Positions 43,918 to 52,376 of a stretch of 64,000 nucleotides of DNA are shown piece after piece. Positions within the stretch are counted from its first letter, which is position 1, and every line of letters begins with the position of its first letter. Made by a program: the position numbers and the translations under genes. Source of the stretch: Bacillus sp. cl95 (GTDB taxonomy: Bacteria > Bacillota > Bacilli > Bacillales > Cytobacillaceae); the NCBI RefSeq assembly GCF_900115925.1, contig NZ_FOYF01000001.1:62001-126000 (forward strand). Direction: 5' to 3'. The notes below the pieces were generated by a model that saw nothing but the letters and a program-made list of their open reading frames with translations, made no database searches and was not told the DNA's origin.

Positions 43918-44826
43918 TTAGTCTTTTTCAGCAGCCATTGCAATTGCTTTCGTTTCATGAACAGTTCCATATGGATGCTGAGGAGGCGCATAGATCGAGT
44001 AAAGTTTGATTGGTTTATTACCAGTATTAATCAAGTTATGCCATTTGCCAGCTGGAATCACTATCGCATAATCATCAAATACTTTTTCATTAAAGTCCAA
44101 TTTGTCTTTGCTATCGCCCATTTGAACAATCCCTTGACCTTCTTCGATACGTAAGAATTGATCAAGTGTCGGATGAATTTCTAAACCAATGTCTTCTCCA
44201 ACATTGATACTCATCAAGGTCACTTGCAAATGACTTCCTGTCCATATAGCGGTACGAAAAGTATTATTTTGTTTCGTAACCTCCTCTATATCAACAACAA
44301 ATGGTTTAGGACCATAATCTGTTACTCTAATAGATAATTCCTCATTTAAGAAACTAAATCGTGCAGCATTTTCTTGCTCATCACTTATTGCCCACAAAAA
44401 AACATTTTGTACTAGTGGATGTTGAGTAAGTAAGCAACTCTTTTGATATTCTTCATAACCCTCCACTTCAGCTCTATAAGCCTTTTGTAAACCATCTCTA
44501 TAATTTCGAAAAGAAATTTGATCATTCTGATAAACTGGCTGAGTTCCAGTTAAGTTTACATAAAGATTTGTAAATTGAGTCAAATGAGTCTTCTTTCCTT
44601 CTAATGCTTGAAGAATGTCACTTTTATGCTTTTGATTTGGCGCTACTTCTGCCAATTGTCTATAAAGCTCGATGGCTGAAGCCTCTCTTTTTATCCCACG
44701 GAGTATAGCTTCAAATACAGTATGATAATTTTCTTGATGATTTCTTACCATATTGTTTGAGTAATACATTGATGAATTAACATTAGCGTAATAAGGATAG
44801 GAATACGTTTTGGGAACATAATACAT
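43918..44826 (-). CDS. Ferritin-like/cupin fusion protein
   Basis: I start at ATG 44826, 9 nt after GAAGGGA, giving 302 residues. A Tyr-rich N-terminus (about 1-30) resembles coat-associated tails. Next comes a ferritin-like helical region (about 40-165) with EAILRGIKREASAIELYRQLAE, EVEGYEEYQ and SDEQENAARFSFLNEEL; the Glu and His positions are partly conserved. A C-terminal cupin (about 185-290) follows with GLEIHPTLDQFLRIEEGQG and IVIPAGKWHNLINTG. The domain combination suggests a metal-binding protein, possibly in the spore coat. Function unknown. Confidence 0.75.
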   Translation of the reverse strand: MYYVPKTYSYPYYANVNSSMYYSNNMVRNHQENYHTVFEAILRGIKREASAIELYRQLAEVAPNQKHKSDILQALEGKKTHLTQFTNLYVNLTGTQPVYQNDQISFRNYRDGLQKAYRAEVEGYEEYQKSCLLTQHPLVQNVFLWAISDEQENAARFSFLNEELSIRVTDYGPKPFVVDIEEVTKQNNTFRTAIWTGSHLQVTLMSINVGEDIGLEIHPTLDQFLRIEEGQGIVQMGDSKDKLDFNEKVFDDYAIVIPAGKWHNLINTGNKPIKLYSIYAPPQHPYGTVHETKAIAMAAEKD

Positions 44827-45247
44827 GTTGGTCATTCCCTTCACAGGTTTTTATGACATCATATGCCTATGGGGAGAGAATGTACTTCGATTTAAATTAA
44901 GTCATGGTAAGATGGGCTATTTGTTCAAAATCTTACCCTTATAAAAATGGCGTGAATACTCAACCAAGAATTTGTTGTTCAAATATTACTTCGTTAGACT
45001 GAGGAATGCTTTCTTAAGAGTACGAGTTTTAAAATCATAAAAGATAAATGAAGAATGTAACTGCTACGATAGATGTTAAATAATTCACCAAAAGTAAATG
45101 TGTCGGATTTTCTTGAGGATTAACTAACCCTAATTCAAAAGGATTTGTTCCCTCCGTTGGAGTTAAAGAAGTCTCTTGCTCTATGACGGTAAAGGAAAAC
45201 CAATTCGATGTTTTACTAGATTATAATCTTTGGTAACCATTACAGAA
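44827..45247. other. Intergenic region with a possible broken gene
   Basis: Only a frameshifted coding-like stretch (45035-45240, listed separately) is visible. The rest shows no repeat or terminator that I can support. Confidence 0.4.
45035..45240 (-). pseudogene. Possible frameshifted small membrane-protein gene
   Basis: ATG at 45240 opens MVTKDYNLVKHRIGFP before a stop. Shifting frame near GGTTTTCC gives a continuous tail reading TVIEQETSLTPTEG, NPFELGLVNPQENPTH and a hydrophobic C-terminal end, LLLVNYLTSIVAVTFFIYLL, before a TGA at 45035. The joined product would be about 70 residues with one C-terminal helix. There is no good ribosome site, and coding character is judged only by eye. 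Confidence 0.3.
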
Positions 45248-46024
45248 TCATAACCGATAAAATCTTTTCGTAGTTTCCAAAACCGTCAAAGCCACTTCCT
45301 CTAAGGGAATACGGTGTATACGGGAAATTTCATATAACGACTCTTTCATCATCAGCGGATTGGTCATTTTCCCTTCGAAAGGTCCTTCGAATGGCCATGG
45401 ACCATCTGTTTCGACCATAGTTTGGGATAATGGAAACATGCTGACGATTTTTTGAATTTCTTCTTCATATAAAACATCTGGTGTAATCGAAATATGATAT
45501 CCGTTTTCAGCCATGCGTCCTAGTGTAGCATCGTCACCTTTAAACCAATGAAAGTGAGCATTTTTCACAGAATGTTTTTCCAACAAATCGCACACAATCG
45601 GCGCATCATCGTAAACAGCATGCAAGGCAATTGGCTTTGACCACTGACTTGCCCGTTTGATGAATTCCTCTAACAACTCTATGTATTGTCCGTATTCAGA
45701 AGCCGTTACATTTCCCTCTAAACGACGATAATAAGGCAATCCAACTTCGCCAATCGCTACCATATTCACCTTTTCTAGTTCCATCCATGAAAGCAATTCT
45801 GAAAGCTCTGATTCTGAAGGCAAATCTTGCTCAGGGTGAAAACCATAAGCTGGTTTCACTTTTTGAAATCGTTGTGCCATGGTTTTATTTTTTTGAGAAG
45901 AAACGAGATTGAATGAAACAGATATGAGTGCTTCAACTGAAGTTACATTACGCATAAGTTCAGTTAACTGCTTTTCCTCATAATGATCCAAGTGAATATG
46001 GGCATCAATTATTGAGAAAGTCAT
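45248..46024 (-). CDS. TatD-family metal-dependent hydrolase in TPP operon
   Basis: A 258-residue TIM-barrel hydrolase. Metal ligands are seen in IDAHIHLDHY, VAIGEVGLPYYR, IALHAVYDD, AHFHWFKGD and VETDGPWPFEG, the complete TatD pattern. The gene begins 2 nt after the stop of the ABC ATPase gene and is the last gene of the TPP-riboswitch operon. Classical TatD proteins are DNases. In thiamine salvage of Bacillus, a hydrolase (YlmB) deformylates imported pyrimidine. A related salvage role for this TatD is therefore plausible, but unproven. Confidence 0.85.
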   Translation of the reverse strand: MTFSIIDAHIHLDHYEEKQLTELMRNVTSVEALISVSFNLVSSQKNKTMAQRFQKVKPAYGFHPEQDLPSESELSELLSWMELEKVNMVAIGEVGLPYYRRLEGNVTASEYGQYIELLEEFIKRASQWSKPIALHAVYDDAPIVCDLLEKHSVKNAHFHWFKGDDATLGRMAENGYHISITPDVLYEEEIQKIVSMFPLSQTMVETDGPWPFEGPFEGKMTNPLMMKESLYEISRIHRIPLEEVALTVLETTKRFYRL

Positions 46025-46026
46025 GG

Positions 46027-46767
46027 TTATTCCCTCTTTCCCTTTAAAAAATCAAAAATTTCCCGTTTTGATTGTAAGAATTGATCTGAGAGAATCAAAC
46101 TTTCTGATCTAGGCTTTTGAAAAGGCACTTTGTAATCTGCGACAATGGTTGCTGGCTTTTCTTTTAACACGAGAATTCTGTCAGAAAGAAATAATGCCTC
46201 GTCAATATTATGGGTCACAAACAACACTGTACGGGGATGACTTTCCAAAAGGCCAAGAAGCCATTCGTGCATTTCTGTTCTTCTTAGTTCGTCCAGTGCA
46301 GAGAACGGTTCATCTAAACAAAGTAATGATTGTGGGCTGAGCAAGGCACGGACAAATGCTGCTCTTTGCTTCATCCCTCCTGATAACTCATGCGGAAAAG
46401 CCTTTTGGTACTCACCTAATCCAGCTTGTTCGAGCATTTCAAGAGCCCTTCCTTTATCCACCGTTCCTGATAATTCCTGACCAAGTGTTACATTGTCTAA
46501 AAGATTACGCCAAGGAAGAAGTGAAGCTGACTGAGGCATATAGCTGATCCTTCCTCGTTTCCCCGTTACTTCTTCCTCTTCTAGCAAGATTTTACCTCGC
46601 ACTGGAACAGTGCTTCCGCCTATCAAGCTAAAAATGGTACTTTTTCCACTCCCTGACGGACCGACGATAGAAACGAACTCATTTTTCTTAAGAGAAAAGG
46701 ATAAATCTTGGAGGATTTCCTTCTCGCCGTATGACATAGAGATATTCTTCAATTCTAAAAAACTCAT
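46027..46767 (-). CDS. thiZ: ABC transporter ATPase, ThiZ-type
   Basis: A 246-residue ABC ATPase. Walker A is GPSGSGKST, the Q-loop SYMPQ, the signature LSGGMKQR, Walker B SLLCLDEPF and the switch His VTHNIDEA. Its ATG overlaps the permease TGA (ATGA-type), so the two are translationally coupled. It powers the predicted pyrimidine importer together with the permease and the binding lipoprotein. The name follows the operon context. Confidence 0.85.
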   Translation of the reverse strand: MSFLELKNISMSYGEKEILQDLSFSLKKNEFVSIVGPSGSGKSTIFSLIGGSTVPVRGKILLEEEEVTGKRGRISYMPQSASLLPWRNLLDNVTLGQELSGTVDKGRALEMLEQAGLGEYQKAFPHELSGGMKQRAAFVRALLSPQSLLCLDEPFSALDELRRTEMHEWLLGLLESHPRTVLFVTHNIDEALFLSDRILVLKEKPATIVADYKVPFQKPRSESLILSDQFLQSKREIFDFLKGKRE

Positions 46768-47537
46768 TCTATTCGATCTCCTTTTGGCTTCCATCGAACG
46801 ACCAACCGTTCCGCTTGAACAATTAAATAGAAGAAAACCAAACTAATCACCATAATGGCGAAGATAGCGACGAAGACGCGATCTGTACGAAAAGAGGATG
46901 ACGCAAATGTCATGTAAACACCGATTCCTTGTTTTGAACCGAGCCATTCCGAAATCACTGCTCCCATTACGCTATAGGTAGCCGAAATCTTCAACCCAGA
47001 AAATAAAGAAGGAATGGCATAGGGATACTCTAGCTTCTTAAATAACTGCCAGTTAGAAGCACCCGCCATCTGCAGATAATCACGCAACTCTTTCGGAGCC
47101 TGCCTAAATCCGTCCAAGGCTGCTACTGTGACGGGGAAAAAGCAGACTAATGAAATAACAATCATTTTTGGCAGTAATCCAAAACCGAACCAAATCACTA
47201 ACAATGGTGCAAGTACGATGATCGGTACATTTTGAGACAAAATGATGAGGGGATATACGGTTTTCTGCATCCCTCGTAAATTATGCAGCAGGATTGCCAC
47301 AATCAACCCAATTAAGGAACCGACCCCAAAACCCAGTAATGCAATCTTTATCGTTGATAACACATCAGGATAGAATTCAGCCCAGCCACGACCTGCTTCT
47401 AAAAAGATGGTAGTTGGTGATGGAAGTAACCATTGTGGTACATCTGCTATTTTCACGGCCAATTCCCAAATGATAAATAAAAGAAGGAGGGCCAACATGG
47501 GCCTCCATCCTTCAAGAAATAATTTTTTCAAAATCAT
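46764..47537 (-). CDS. thiX: ABC transporter permease, ThiX-type
   Basis: A 257-residue permease with six helices and the EAA loop (LRDYLQMAGASNWQLFKKLEYPYAIPSLFSGLK). It belongs to the SsuC/TauC/ThiX group. It overlaps the upstream thiamine-binding-protein gene by 4 nt and the ATPase gene downstream. In this operon it is predicted to pass a thiamine pyrimidine precursor. Confidence 0.85.
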   Translation of the reverse strand: MILKKLFLEGWRPMLALLLLFIIWELAVKIADVPQWLLPSPTTIFLEAGRGWAEFYPDVLSTIKIALLGFGVGSLIGLIVAILLHNLRGMQKTVYPLIILSQNVPIIVLAPLLVIWFGFGLLPKMIVISLVCFFPVTVAALDGFRQAPKELRDYLQMAGASNWQLFKKLEYPYAIPSLFSGLKISATYSVMGAVISEWLGSKQGIGVYMTFASSSFRTDRVFVAIFAIMVISLVFFYLIVQAERLVVRWKPKGDRIE

Positions 47538-47824
47538 CGGTATTTCGCCGTCAGTGTATCCATCGTGATTCCATCAGGTTGATAGAGGACTTTCACTTGG
47601 GATATGACATTATGGCATCCCATCTCCACCATTCGTTCATTCATGGTAGCGATCACTGAGAATAGTTCCTGCAATTCACCTTCCATCGTCGTTTCGAGAG
47701 GATGAACTTCATATTTCACACCAGATTCCGCTATGATGCGGATGGCTTCATCCACAAATGGAATCACATTTTCACCTTGTGGCGTTTTTGGAATGATTTG
47801 TATGCTGATTAAAGTATTAGGCAT
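47534..47824 (-). CDS. Thiamine-binding protein, MTH1187/YkoF-like
   Basis: A 96-residue ferredoxin-like protein of the MTH1187/DUF77 family (SIQIIPKTPQGENVIPFVDEAIRII, then VHPLETTMEGELQELF). Members bind thiamine or pyrimidine and frequently accompany ThiXYZ genes. The position between the binding lipoprotein and the permease, and 4-nt overlap with the permease gene, fit this. Cytosolic. Confidence 0.85.
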   Translation of the reverse strand: MPNTLISIQIIPKTPQGENVIPFVDEAIRIIAESGVKYEVHPLETTMEGELQELFSVIATMNERMVEMGCHNVISQVKVLYQPDGITMDTLTAKYR

Positions 47825-47838
47825 TATTTATCTCTCCC

Positions 47839-48834
47839 TTATTTCGGTAAGAATTGATTGTTAAATGCTTTTTTCGCATCAAGTGGTTTTTCAAGCAAGC
47901 CGTTTTCATACATCCAGTTCGCATAATTTTCCCAAATGTACAGTGTTTGTTCGCCCCATCTTGGTGCATCATCCTTGTACTTAGGCGATAGCCACTCTTG
48001 GCTTTTTTTCACGAGCTTTGGATCTAAATCTGGTACAGCTTTAATGAGAACGTCAGCTGCTTCACTTGGATTTTCAATCGCAAAGTCGTAACCTTTGGAA
48101 ACAGCGTTCACAAATGCACGGACGGTTTCTGGATCTTCCTCAATCATTTTTTCACTGGTCGTTAAGACTGGAGTGTAGTAATCAAGCTTATCAGAGTAAT
48201 CCGTTAAATAAACCATGTTTAGTTTTTCACCACGAAGTTCCGCTTCTACTCCTGTCCAACCATAGTAAATCCATGCAAAATCAATATCTCTTTTTACTGC
48301 CGTGAAAAAATCCGTATCGCCCATGCTGACGATATCAACCTTTTTCGCATCCCCTTTTTCTTCATTCATAAGAGAAGTGATGACTTGCTTTTCAACTGGC
48401 GAACCCCAACCTCCATATGTCTTTCCCTCAAAATCTTTTGGAGTCTTTATTCCTTTCGATTCTGGTGATGCAAAGCCAGATGTGTTGTGTTGAATGATGG
48501 CTGCGATAGATACAATCGGTACATCCTGAATTCTTGCTTGAGTGATTGCCTCCTGATAACCTACCCCAAATTCCGATTTCCCTGAAGCAACAAGTTGATC
48601 CGCACCCGCTTCTCCTGGCATGATGATTTCAACATCAAGACCAGCGTCTTCAAAATAGCCTTTTTCTTTTGCCACATAAATTCCTGTATGATTTGTATTC
48701 GGAGTCCAATCAAGGACAATAGAAACATCCTTCAACGTATCATTTTTCTCCGCCTTCTTTTCAACTACAGGCTCTTCCTTACTACAGCCTGCCATTAACC
48801 CTAACGATAATAAAACTGCCAACCATTTTTTCAT
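47839..48834 (-). CDS. thiY: ABC substrate-binding lipoprotein, ThiY-type
   Basis: A 331-residue lipoprotein. The lipobox is LMAGC with C17. The NMT1/THI5-like domain shows VLDWTPNTNHTGIYVAKEKGYF and PGEAGADQLVASGKSEFGV, the pattern of ThiY/Thi5-like pyrimidine-binding proteins. It is the first gene after a TPP riboswitch, so it is repressed when thiamine diphosphate is plentiful. The likely ligand is N-formyl-aminopyrimidine or HMP. Confidence 0.9.
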   Translation of the reverse strand: MKKWLAVLLSLGLMAGCSKEEPVVEKKAEKNDTLKDVSIVLDWTPNTNHTGIYVAKEKGYFEDAGLDVEIIMPGEAGADQLVASGKSEFGVGYQEAITQARIQDVPIVSIAAIIQHNTSGFASPESKGIKTPKDFEGKTYGGWGSPVEKQVITSLMNEEKGDAKKVDIVSMGDTDFFTAVKRDIDFAWIYYGWTGVEAELRGEKLNMVYLTDYSDKLDYYTPVLTTSEKMIEEDPETVRAFVNAVSKGYDFAIENPSEAADVLIKAVPDLDPKLVKKSQEWLSPKYKDDAPRWGEQTLYIWENYANWMYENGLLEKPLDAKKAFNNQFLPK

Positions 48835-48860
48835 TTTCTAAATCCCCTTTACACAAATAA

Positions 48861-48892
48861 AATGCGCCCGGGCTTAGAACCCAGGCGCACAT
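48861..48892 (-). terminator. Riboswitch-controlled terminator
   Basis: On the minus strand GTGCGCCTGGG / GCCCGGGCGCA forms the stem (48889-48863) and is followed by TTTTATTTG. It lies between the TPP aptamer and thiY, so ligand binding would cause early termination. Confidence 0.85.
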
Positions 48893-48916
48893 TGCAAACA
48901 ATAGTGATGTTTAGAA

Positions 48917-49003
48917 TGTTCCCTCCGCTGGTGTCAACCAGATCAGGTTCTAAGGGTCATCATCTAAAGGATGAAATCTCAACCGGCAAGACCGGTCCCC
49001 CCA
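48917..49003 (-). ncRNA. TPP (THI-element) riboswitch
   Basis: On the minus strand the aptamer contains the conserved TPP elements in order: a GGGGGACC 5' arm, TTGAGATTTCATCC (a CUGAGA variant), ACCCTTAGAACCTGATCTGG and ACACCAGCGGAGGGAA. The first conserved U in UUGAGA replaces the usual C. It is followed by a terminator hairpin and the thiY ribosome site. It should switch the five-gene operon off when TPP is abundant. Confidence 0.95.
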
Positions 49004-49192
49004 CATTTACTTGATATGTAGTTAATTACAGGTTCATTATAGCAGATAAAAAATAGAATGCTACACTTTTATTCTTCTGATTTTAGAATTCTTAGTCAAA
49101 AAATAACAATTAATTCAAAAAATTAGCAGGATTATCAGGAAGGCTGCCGAATCTAGTAAAAGAACGTATGTTTCATAATGAGGAGGAACAAT

Positions 49193-49420
49193 ATGGACAA
49201 AGTGACTTGCATCGCCTTTATCTTGTACCATTCTTCAGATGACAACACGATTCGGGATTTTGCCATCAAGCTACTAAATGGCGATGTCTCACTTAGAGAA
49301 GCAACTGATAATAGACTCTCGTCCCTCATCGCCATGGCCGAATTTCAATATAAAAAGAAAAAACCGAACAGCCTTGATATTCAAAACTTTGCTGATGAGT
49401 TTATGCTGGTGGAAGTATAG
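49193..49420 (+). CDS. Small unknown cytosolic protein
   Basis: The ATG at 49193 follows GAGGAGG by 6 nt. The 75-residue helical product (KVTCIAFILYHSSDDNTIRD, then LNGDVSLREATDNRLSSLIA) has no membrane segment. I do not recognise the family. A long hairpin terminator follows immediately. Confidence 0.65.
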   Translation: MDKVTCIAFILYHSSDDNTIRDFAIKLLNGDVSLREATDNRLSSLIAMAEFQYKKKKPNSLDIQNFADEFMLVEV

Positions 49421-49421
49421 G

Positions 49422-49471
49422 AAAGAGCATCGTTGGAACAAGATCACTTGTACCGACGATGCTCTTTTTAG
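49422..49471 (+). terminator. Terminator with long stem
   Basis: AAAGAGCATCG / CGATGCTCTTT extended inward by AACAAG/CTTGT, then Ts. Confidence 0.88.
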
Positions 49472-49576
49472 TCACTTAACGACGATACTTGCACAAAAGA
49501 ACTAGGCGGCTTGATGGCATTCTTTGATGTGAATTCATCCTTGAAAAGATGATACCGCTATCTACCTTTTTGTTGC

Positions 49577-49897
49577 TCACTCTTCTCTCTTCATATCAAA
49601 TACATTAGTAGTACCGATTAATTGGTTTTCAATGAAAGATTGAATTGCCCATCTACCCTTTTTAGTGGGCTTTATATCTGCTTGAAATTTCACAATATTT
49701 TCATGATTAGGAAATTGAATATCATCTTTAGTTAATTCTTCAATTTTCGTTGTTGATAGCAATATTTCATTCTTATCAAATTCATTAGTTCCATACAATT
49801 GTACTGTTTTACCTAATAAATTTTTCTTTTGATTTTCATCTTCACACCAATAATACCAAATGTAGTTATCAGAAAGTATGATCAAAACAAAAAGCAT
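49577..49897 (-). CDS. Unknown protein, N-terminus uncertain
   Basis: A 106-residue frame beginning with a hydrophobic segment (MLFVLIILSDNYIWYYW) and continuing as a charged beta-rich domain (LLGKTVQLYGTNEFDKNEIL). GAGGA abuts the ATG, too close for normal initiation, so the start may be a TTG four codons later. The very short anchor suggests N-terminal truncation. No family assigned. Confidence 0.5.
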   Translation of the reverse strand: MLFVLIILSDNYIWYYWCEDENQKKNLLGKTVQLYGTNEFDKNEILLSTTKIEELTKDDIQFPNHENIVKFQADIKPTKKGRWAIQSFIENQLIGTTNVFDMKREE

Positions 49898-50016
49898 TCC
49901 TCATTACAACGAAATGCTTCATAACTATAAACTATTCAATTTACAGCCTATCCTATTAATCTACCACGATATCATAGTAAAATGATGCCAATCTGGCACC
50001 CAAGTTAAGTTAATCG

Positions 50017-50205
50017 TTACATGATTTTTTTTATAAAAGTAAAATTTTTAAGAAGTTCACTTTCATTAATCGATAAAGTATTCGATAAGTCTTTCGTTCT
50101 CAATACAAACTCTTTAACCCCAATAAATTCTGATTCCGCAATCAGGTAAAACTGAGTTCCTTTTCTAAATCCACTAAATCGCGTTTTCAATTTATATAAC
50201 TTCAT
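50017..50205 (-). CDS. Small basic unknown protein
   Basis: A 62-residue basic protein (MKLYKLKTRFSGFRKGTQFY and then a mixed tail). The ribosome site (AGGTAGG) is moderate. No family recognised; it could be a remnant. Confidence 0.45.
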   Translation of the reverse strand: MKLYKLKTRFSGFRKGTQFYLIAESEFIGVKEFVLRTKDLSNTLSINESELLKNFTFIKKIM

Positions 50206-50372
50206 GGAATAACCTACCTAATTCCTTTAACATTTTTTGAATATCTATTATATCATTTTGAGGATAATCTGCTTATTAAAGTAAGTTCGTTTGTACAATA
50301 TTTCAAAAAAAGAAGCGTTAATCCTTTTAGATTAACACCCCAAATGGTATTCGAGAATTTATGTAATGATTT

Positions 50373-50771
50373 TCACAAAGGAAGATTAAGTTGCCATGAT
50401 ACTCCAAACCGATCATTTAGCCAAGCAAACCTTTGACTAAAACCATAATCACCAATAGGCATGAGTGCTTGTCCACCCTCGCTAAGTTTCTGATAAAGGT
50501 TGTTAATTTCTTCTTCAGAATCACATGTAATAAAAATTGAGAATGATGGAGTAAAGGAAAATTCATGCTTCAAATTACTGTCAATGCACATAAATTCTTG
50601 TCCTTTTAAGGAAAAAGTAGCCTGCATTACTGTTCCTTCATCTCCACTTTCATTCGCACCATAGCGAACAATCTTTGTAATCTCTGAACCGTCAATGAGT
50701 GATAAATAATAGTTCATCGCTTCTTCGGCTTTACCATCTTGAAACATTAAGAACGGTGTTACTTTTCCCAT
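50373..50771 (-). CDS. VOC-family protein, PhnB-like
   Basis: A 132-residue single VOC domain of the PhnB/3-demethylubiquinone-methyltransferase-like type: KVTPFLMFQDGKAEEAMNYYLSL, GQEFMCIDSN and the terminal FAWLNDRFGVSWQL. AAAGGAG lies upstream. The usual metal ligands are incomplete, as often in this branch. Function unknown, possibly small-molecule binding. Confidence 0.8.
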   Translation of the reverse strand: MGKVTPFLMFQDGKAEEAMNYYLSLIDGSEITKIVRYGANESGDEGTVMQATFSLKGQEFMCIDSNLKHEFSFTPSFSIFITCDSEEEINNLYQKLSEGGQALMPIGDYGFSQRFAWLNDRFGVSWQLNLPL

Positions 50772-51223
50772 TTAAAACCAACTCCTTTAGTTAATAAATT
50801 ATAGCAACTCGACAATGAGCATAATATCAACAATTTACTTTAATTTACCTCTATTTTTCAAGAATACTTGCAGAAGGCACGAAAAGTCTACTTGTAGTGA
50901 AAATTTGCATGATCAAATATGGAGAATTTGGCGCAATTATCTCTTTTATAGTGGATATAAAAATATCCCATCATACCCTTATGGGGTTTGCGGCAATTTT
51001 TATAATCCTGCCTTTTGATCGTAATCGCCATTTTCAAAAATGATATCGCTTGTTTTTTCATTGTAATCAACGTTTTCAAAAATTTAATCGCTAAGTTCAA
51101 ATAAGACTTTTTGAAAAATCACGAAATAAGAGAAATCTCTTTCGATTTTCCTAAAAAATAGTCTCTATAGATCATGCCTGTTGATTTCCGCTACAGTCGC
51201 TTTCTTTCGAGGAGTCATGCGCC
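50772..51223. other. Gene-free region filled by a dispersed repeat
   Basis: About 400 bp of this stretch is copy 2 of the long repeat. A minus-strand frame at 50888-51100 shows weak protein-level resemblance to the same frame in copy 1, but has no ribosome site. No real gene is supported. Confidence 0.55.
50820..51220 (+). repeat. Long dispersed repeat, copy 2
   Basis: Collinear with 21165-21560: ATCAACAATTTACTTTAATTTA, GCAGAAGGCACGAAAA, AAATATGGAGAATT, AGTGGATATAAAAA, ATACCCTTATGGGGTTT, TAATCGCTAAGTTCA, GAGAAATCTC, then AAAAAATAGTCTCT and GATTTCCGCT. It ends against the stop codon of the next gene at 51224. Confidence 0.72.
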
Positions 51224-51637
51224 TTAGCTCTTAATAAAATAAGGACCTAACCCAGACTCGGTTTCATGGGTAATCATAAAAGTCCATTTTCGATCCCAGT
51301 CCATGATATAAATGTCGCTGTAATACAAATGTTTATCATGATATGGTAAATCTATAACCTTCAGAGAATCACCATTTTCAATTAAGATGGCTTCATCCGT
51401 AAATTGATAAAAAATAGTATATTTATTTTTTAATTGCTTTTCAAAAGCTTCAATTGCTTTATCCTTCTCTAAGTATAAAATCTTTTCAAAACTACATAGG
51501 TGCCAAAGAAATGAGTCCATATTAATCGATTTTTGTTCCTCTTTGGATAGATGATTTGCAAAGCTTTCAAGCCATTGCCGACGTAAATATGGTCCCCACT
51601 TTGGTATTTCCTTATATTTCAACTCTCTATTTCTCAT
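51224..51637 (-). CDS. DUF4275 family protein
   Basis: A 137-residue soluble protein with WGPYLRRQWLESFANHLSKEE and FLWHLCSFEKI, both typical of DUF4275. No function is assigned to the family. Its stop codon sits at the edge of the long dispersed repeat, so its original 3' context has been replaced. AAAGAGG lies about 7 nt upstream of the ATG. Confidence 0.75.
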   Translation of the reverse strand: MRNRELKYKEIPKWGPYLRRQWLESFANHLSKEEQKSINMDSFLWHLCSFEKILYLEKDKAIEAFEKQLKNKYTIFYQFTDEAILIENGDSLKVIDLPYHDKHLYYSDIYIMDWDRKWTFMITHETESGLGPYFIKS

Positions 51638-51727
51638 TTTTATTAACCTCTTTCAAAACCATAAGGGCAATAAGAAAAGTCCATCTTGAAAATTCATCTA
51701 GAACAATCCTAATAGATTAGTATAAAA

Positions 51728-51752
51728 AGATAAGCTGCCACATTGACAGCTT
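51728..51752 (-). terminator. Terminator of the 51797 gene
   Basis: On the minus strand TAAGCTGT / GGCAGCTTA stem followed by TCTTTTT. Confidence 0.65.
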
Positions 51753-51796
51753 AAAGTATAGATATTTAATGGAATTAGACAGTTGTTAAGAGAAAA

Positions 51797-52345
51797 CTAT
51801 TCTTCTTTTAACTTTTCTTTTTTCGTGGTTGGGAACAATCTATAACTCAACGAAATAAAAAAATCAAGTCCTAGAATGACTGACCATGTGCGTAATGTTG
51901 AAATGAGATATTCCGTATCTGTCGTTTCTTTCAATAAATACTTCATTCCCACTAATAAAGTTGCACCAATCAAGTAAGCGATTAGATGCCTGAAAAAGCC
52001 TTCCATTTCTTTTTTTCCTCTTTCAATTCCAAAAAGCTTTGCTGGACGATTATCAATTTTTAAGAAGTGATATTGGAATTTTATATCTGCCCACTTGATC
52101 ATTTGTTTACCAAAAGCTAACGATACCCCGATATAAATAGCTGCTAATGCGTGTACAAATGTTGCTTCTGCACCACTTTTCAAATCAAATGCGGTAAATA
52201 TTAAAAGGATCAAGTCAATAAGTGGTGTTGCACCAAATAACAAAATACTTAACTTTTCCTTTTTAAAAACATACCTTGTCACAAGTCCTAATATGATAAA
52301 GATCCAAAAACAAACTTCTGCCAATATTATTAAAAAAGTAATCAA
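51797..52345 (-). CDS. Integral membrane protein, YmcC-like
   Basis: A 182-residue protein with five hydrophobic helices. EVCFWIFIILGLVTRYVFKKEKL at the N-terminus and GAEATFVHALAAIYIGVSLAFGKQMIKWAD in the middle resemble Bacillus YmcC-like proteins of unknown function. The resemblance is from memory. It follows the gene at 52377-53336 by 31 nt and may be cotranscribed. Confidence 0.65.
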   Translation of the reverse strand: MITFLIILAEVCFWIFIILGLVTRYVFKKEKLSILLFGATPLIDLILLIFTAFDLKSGAEATFVHALAAIYIGVSLAFGKQMIKWADIKFQYHFLKIDNRPAKLFGIERGKKEMEGFFRHLIAYLIGATLLVGMKYLLKETTDTEYLISTLRTWSVILGLDFFISLSYRLFPTTKKEKLKEE

Positions 52346-52376
52346 CTATTCCCTTCTCCTTAAAAAGGCCTATTCA

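Noticed and set aside
50888-51100. Small basic protein gene on the minus strand
   Set aside because: It has no ribosome site and lies wholly inside a degenerate dispersed repeat; the same frame is broken in the other copy.
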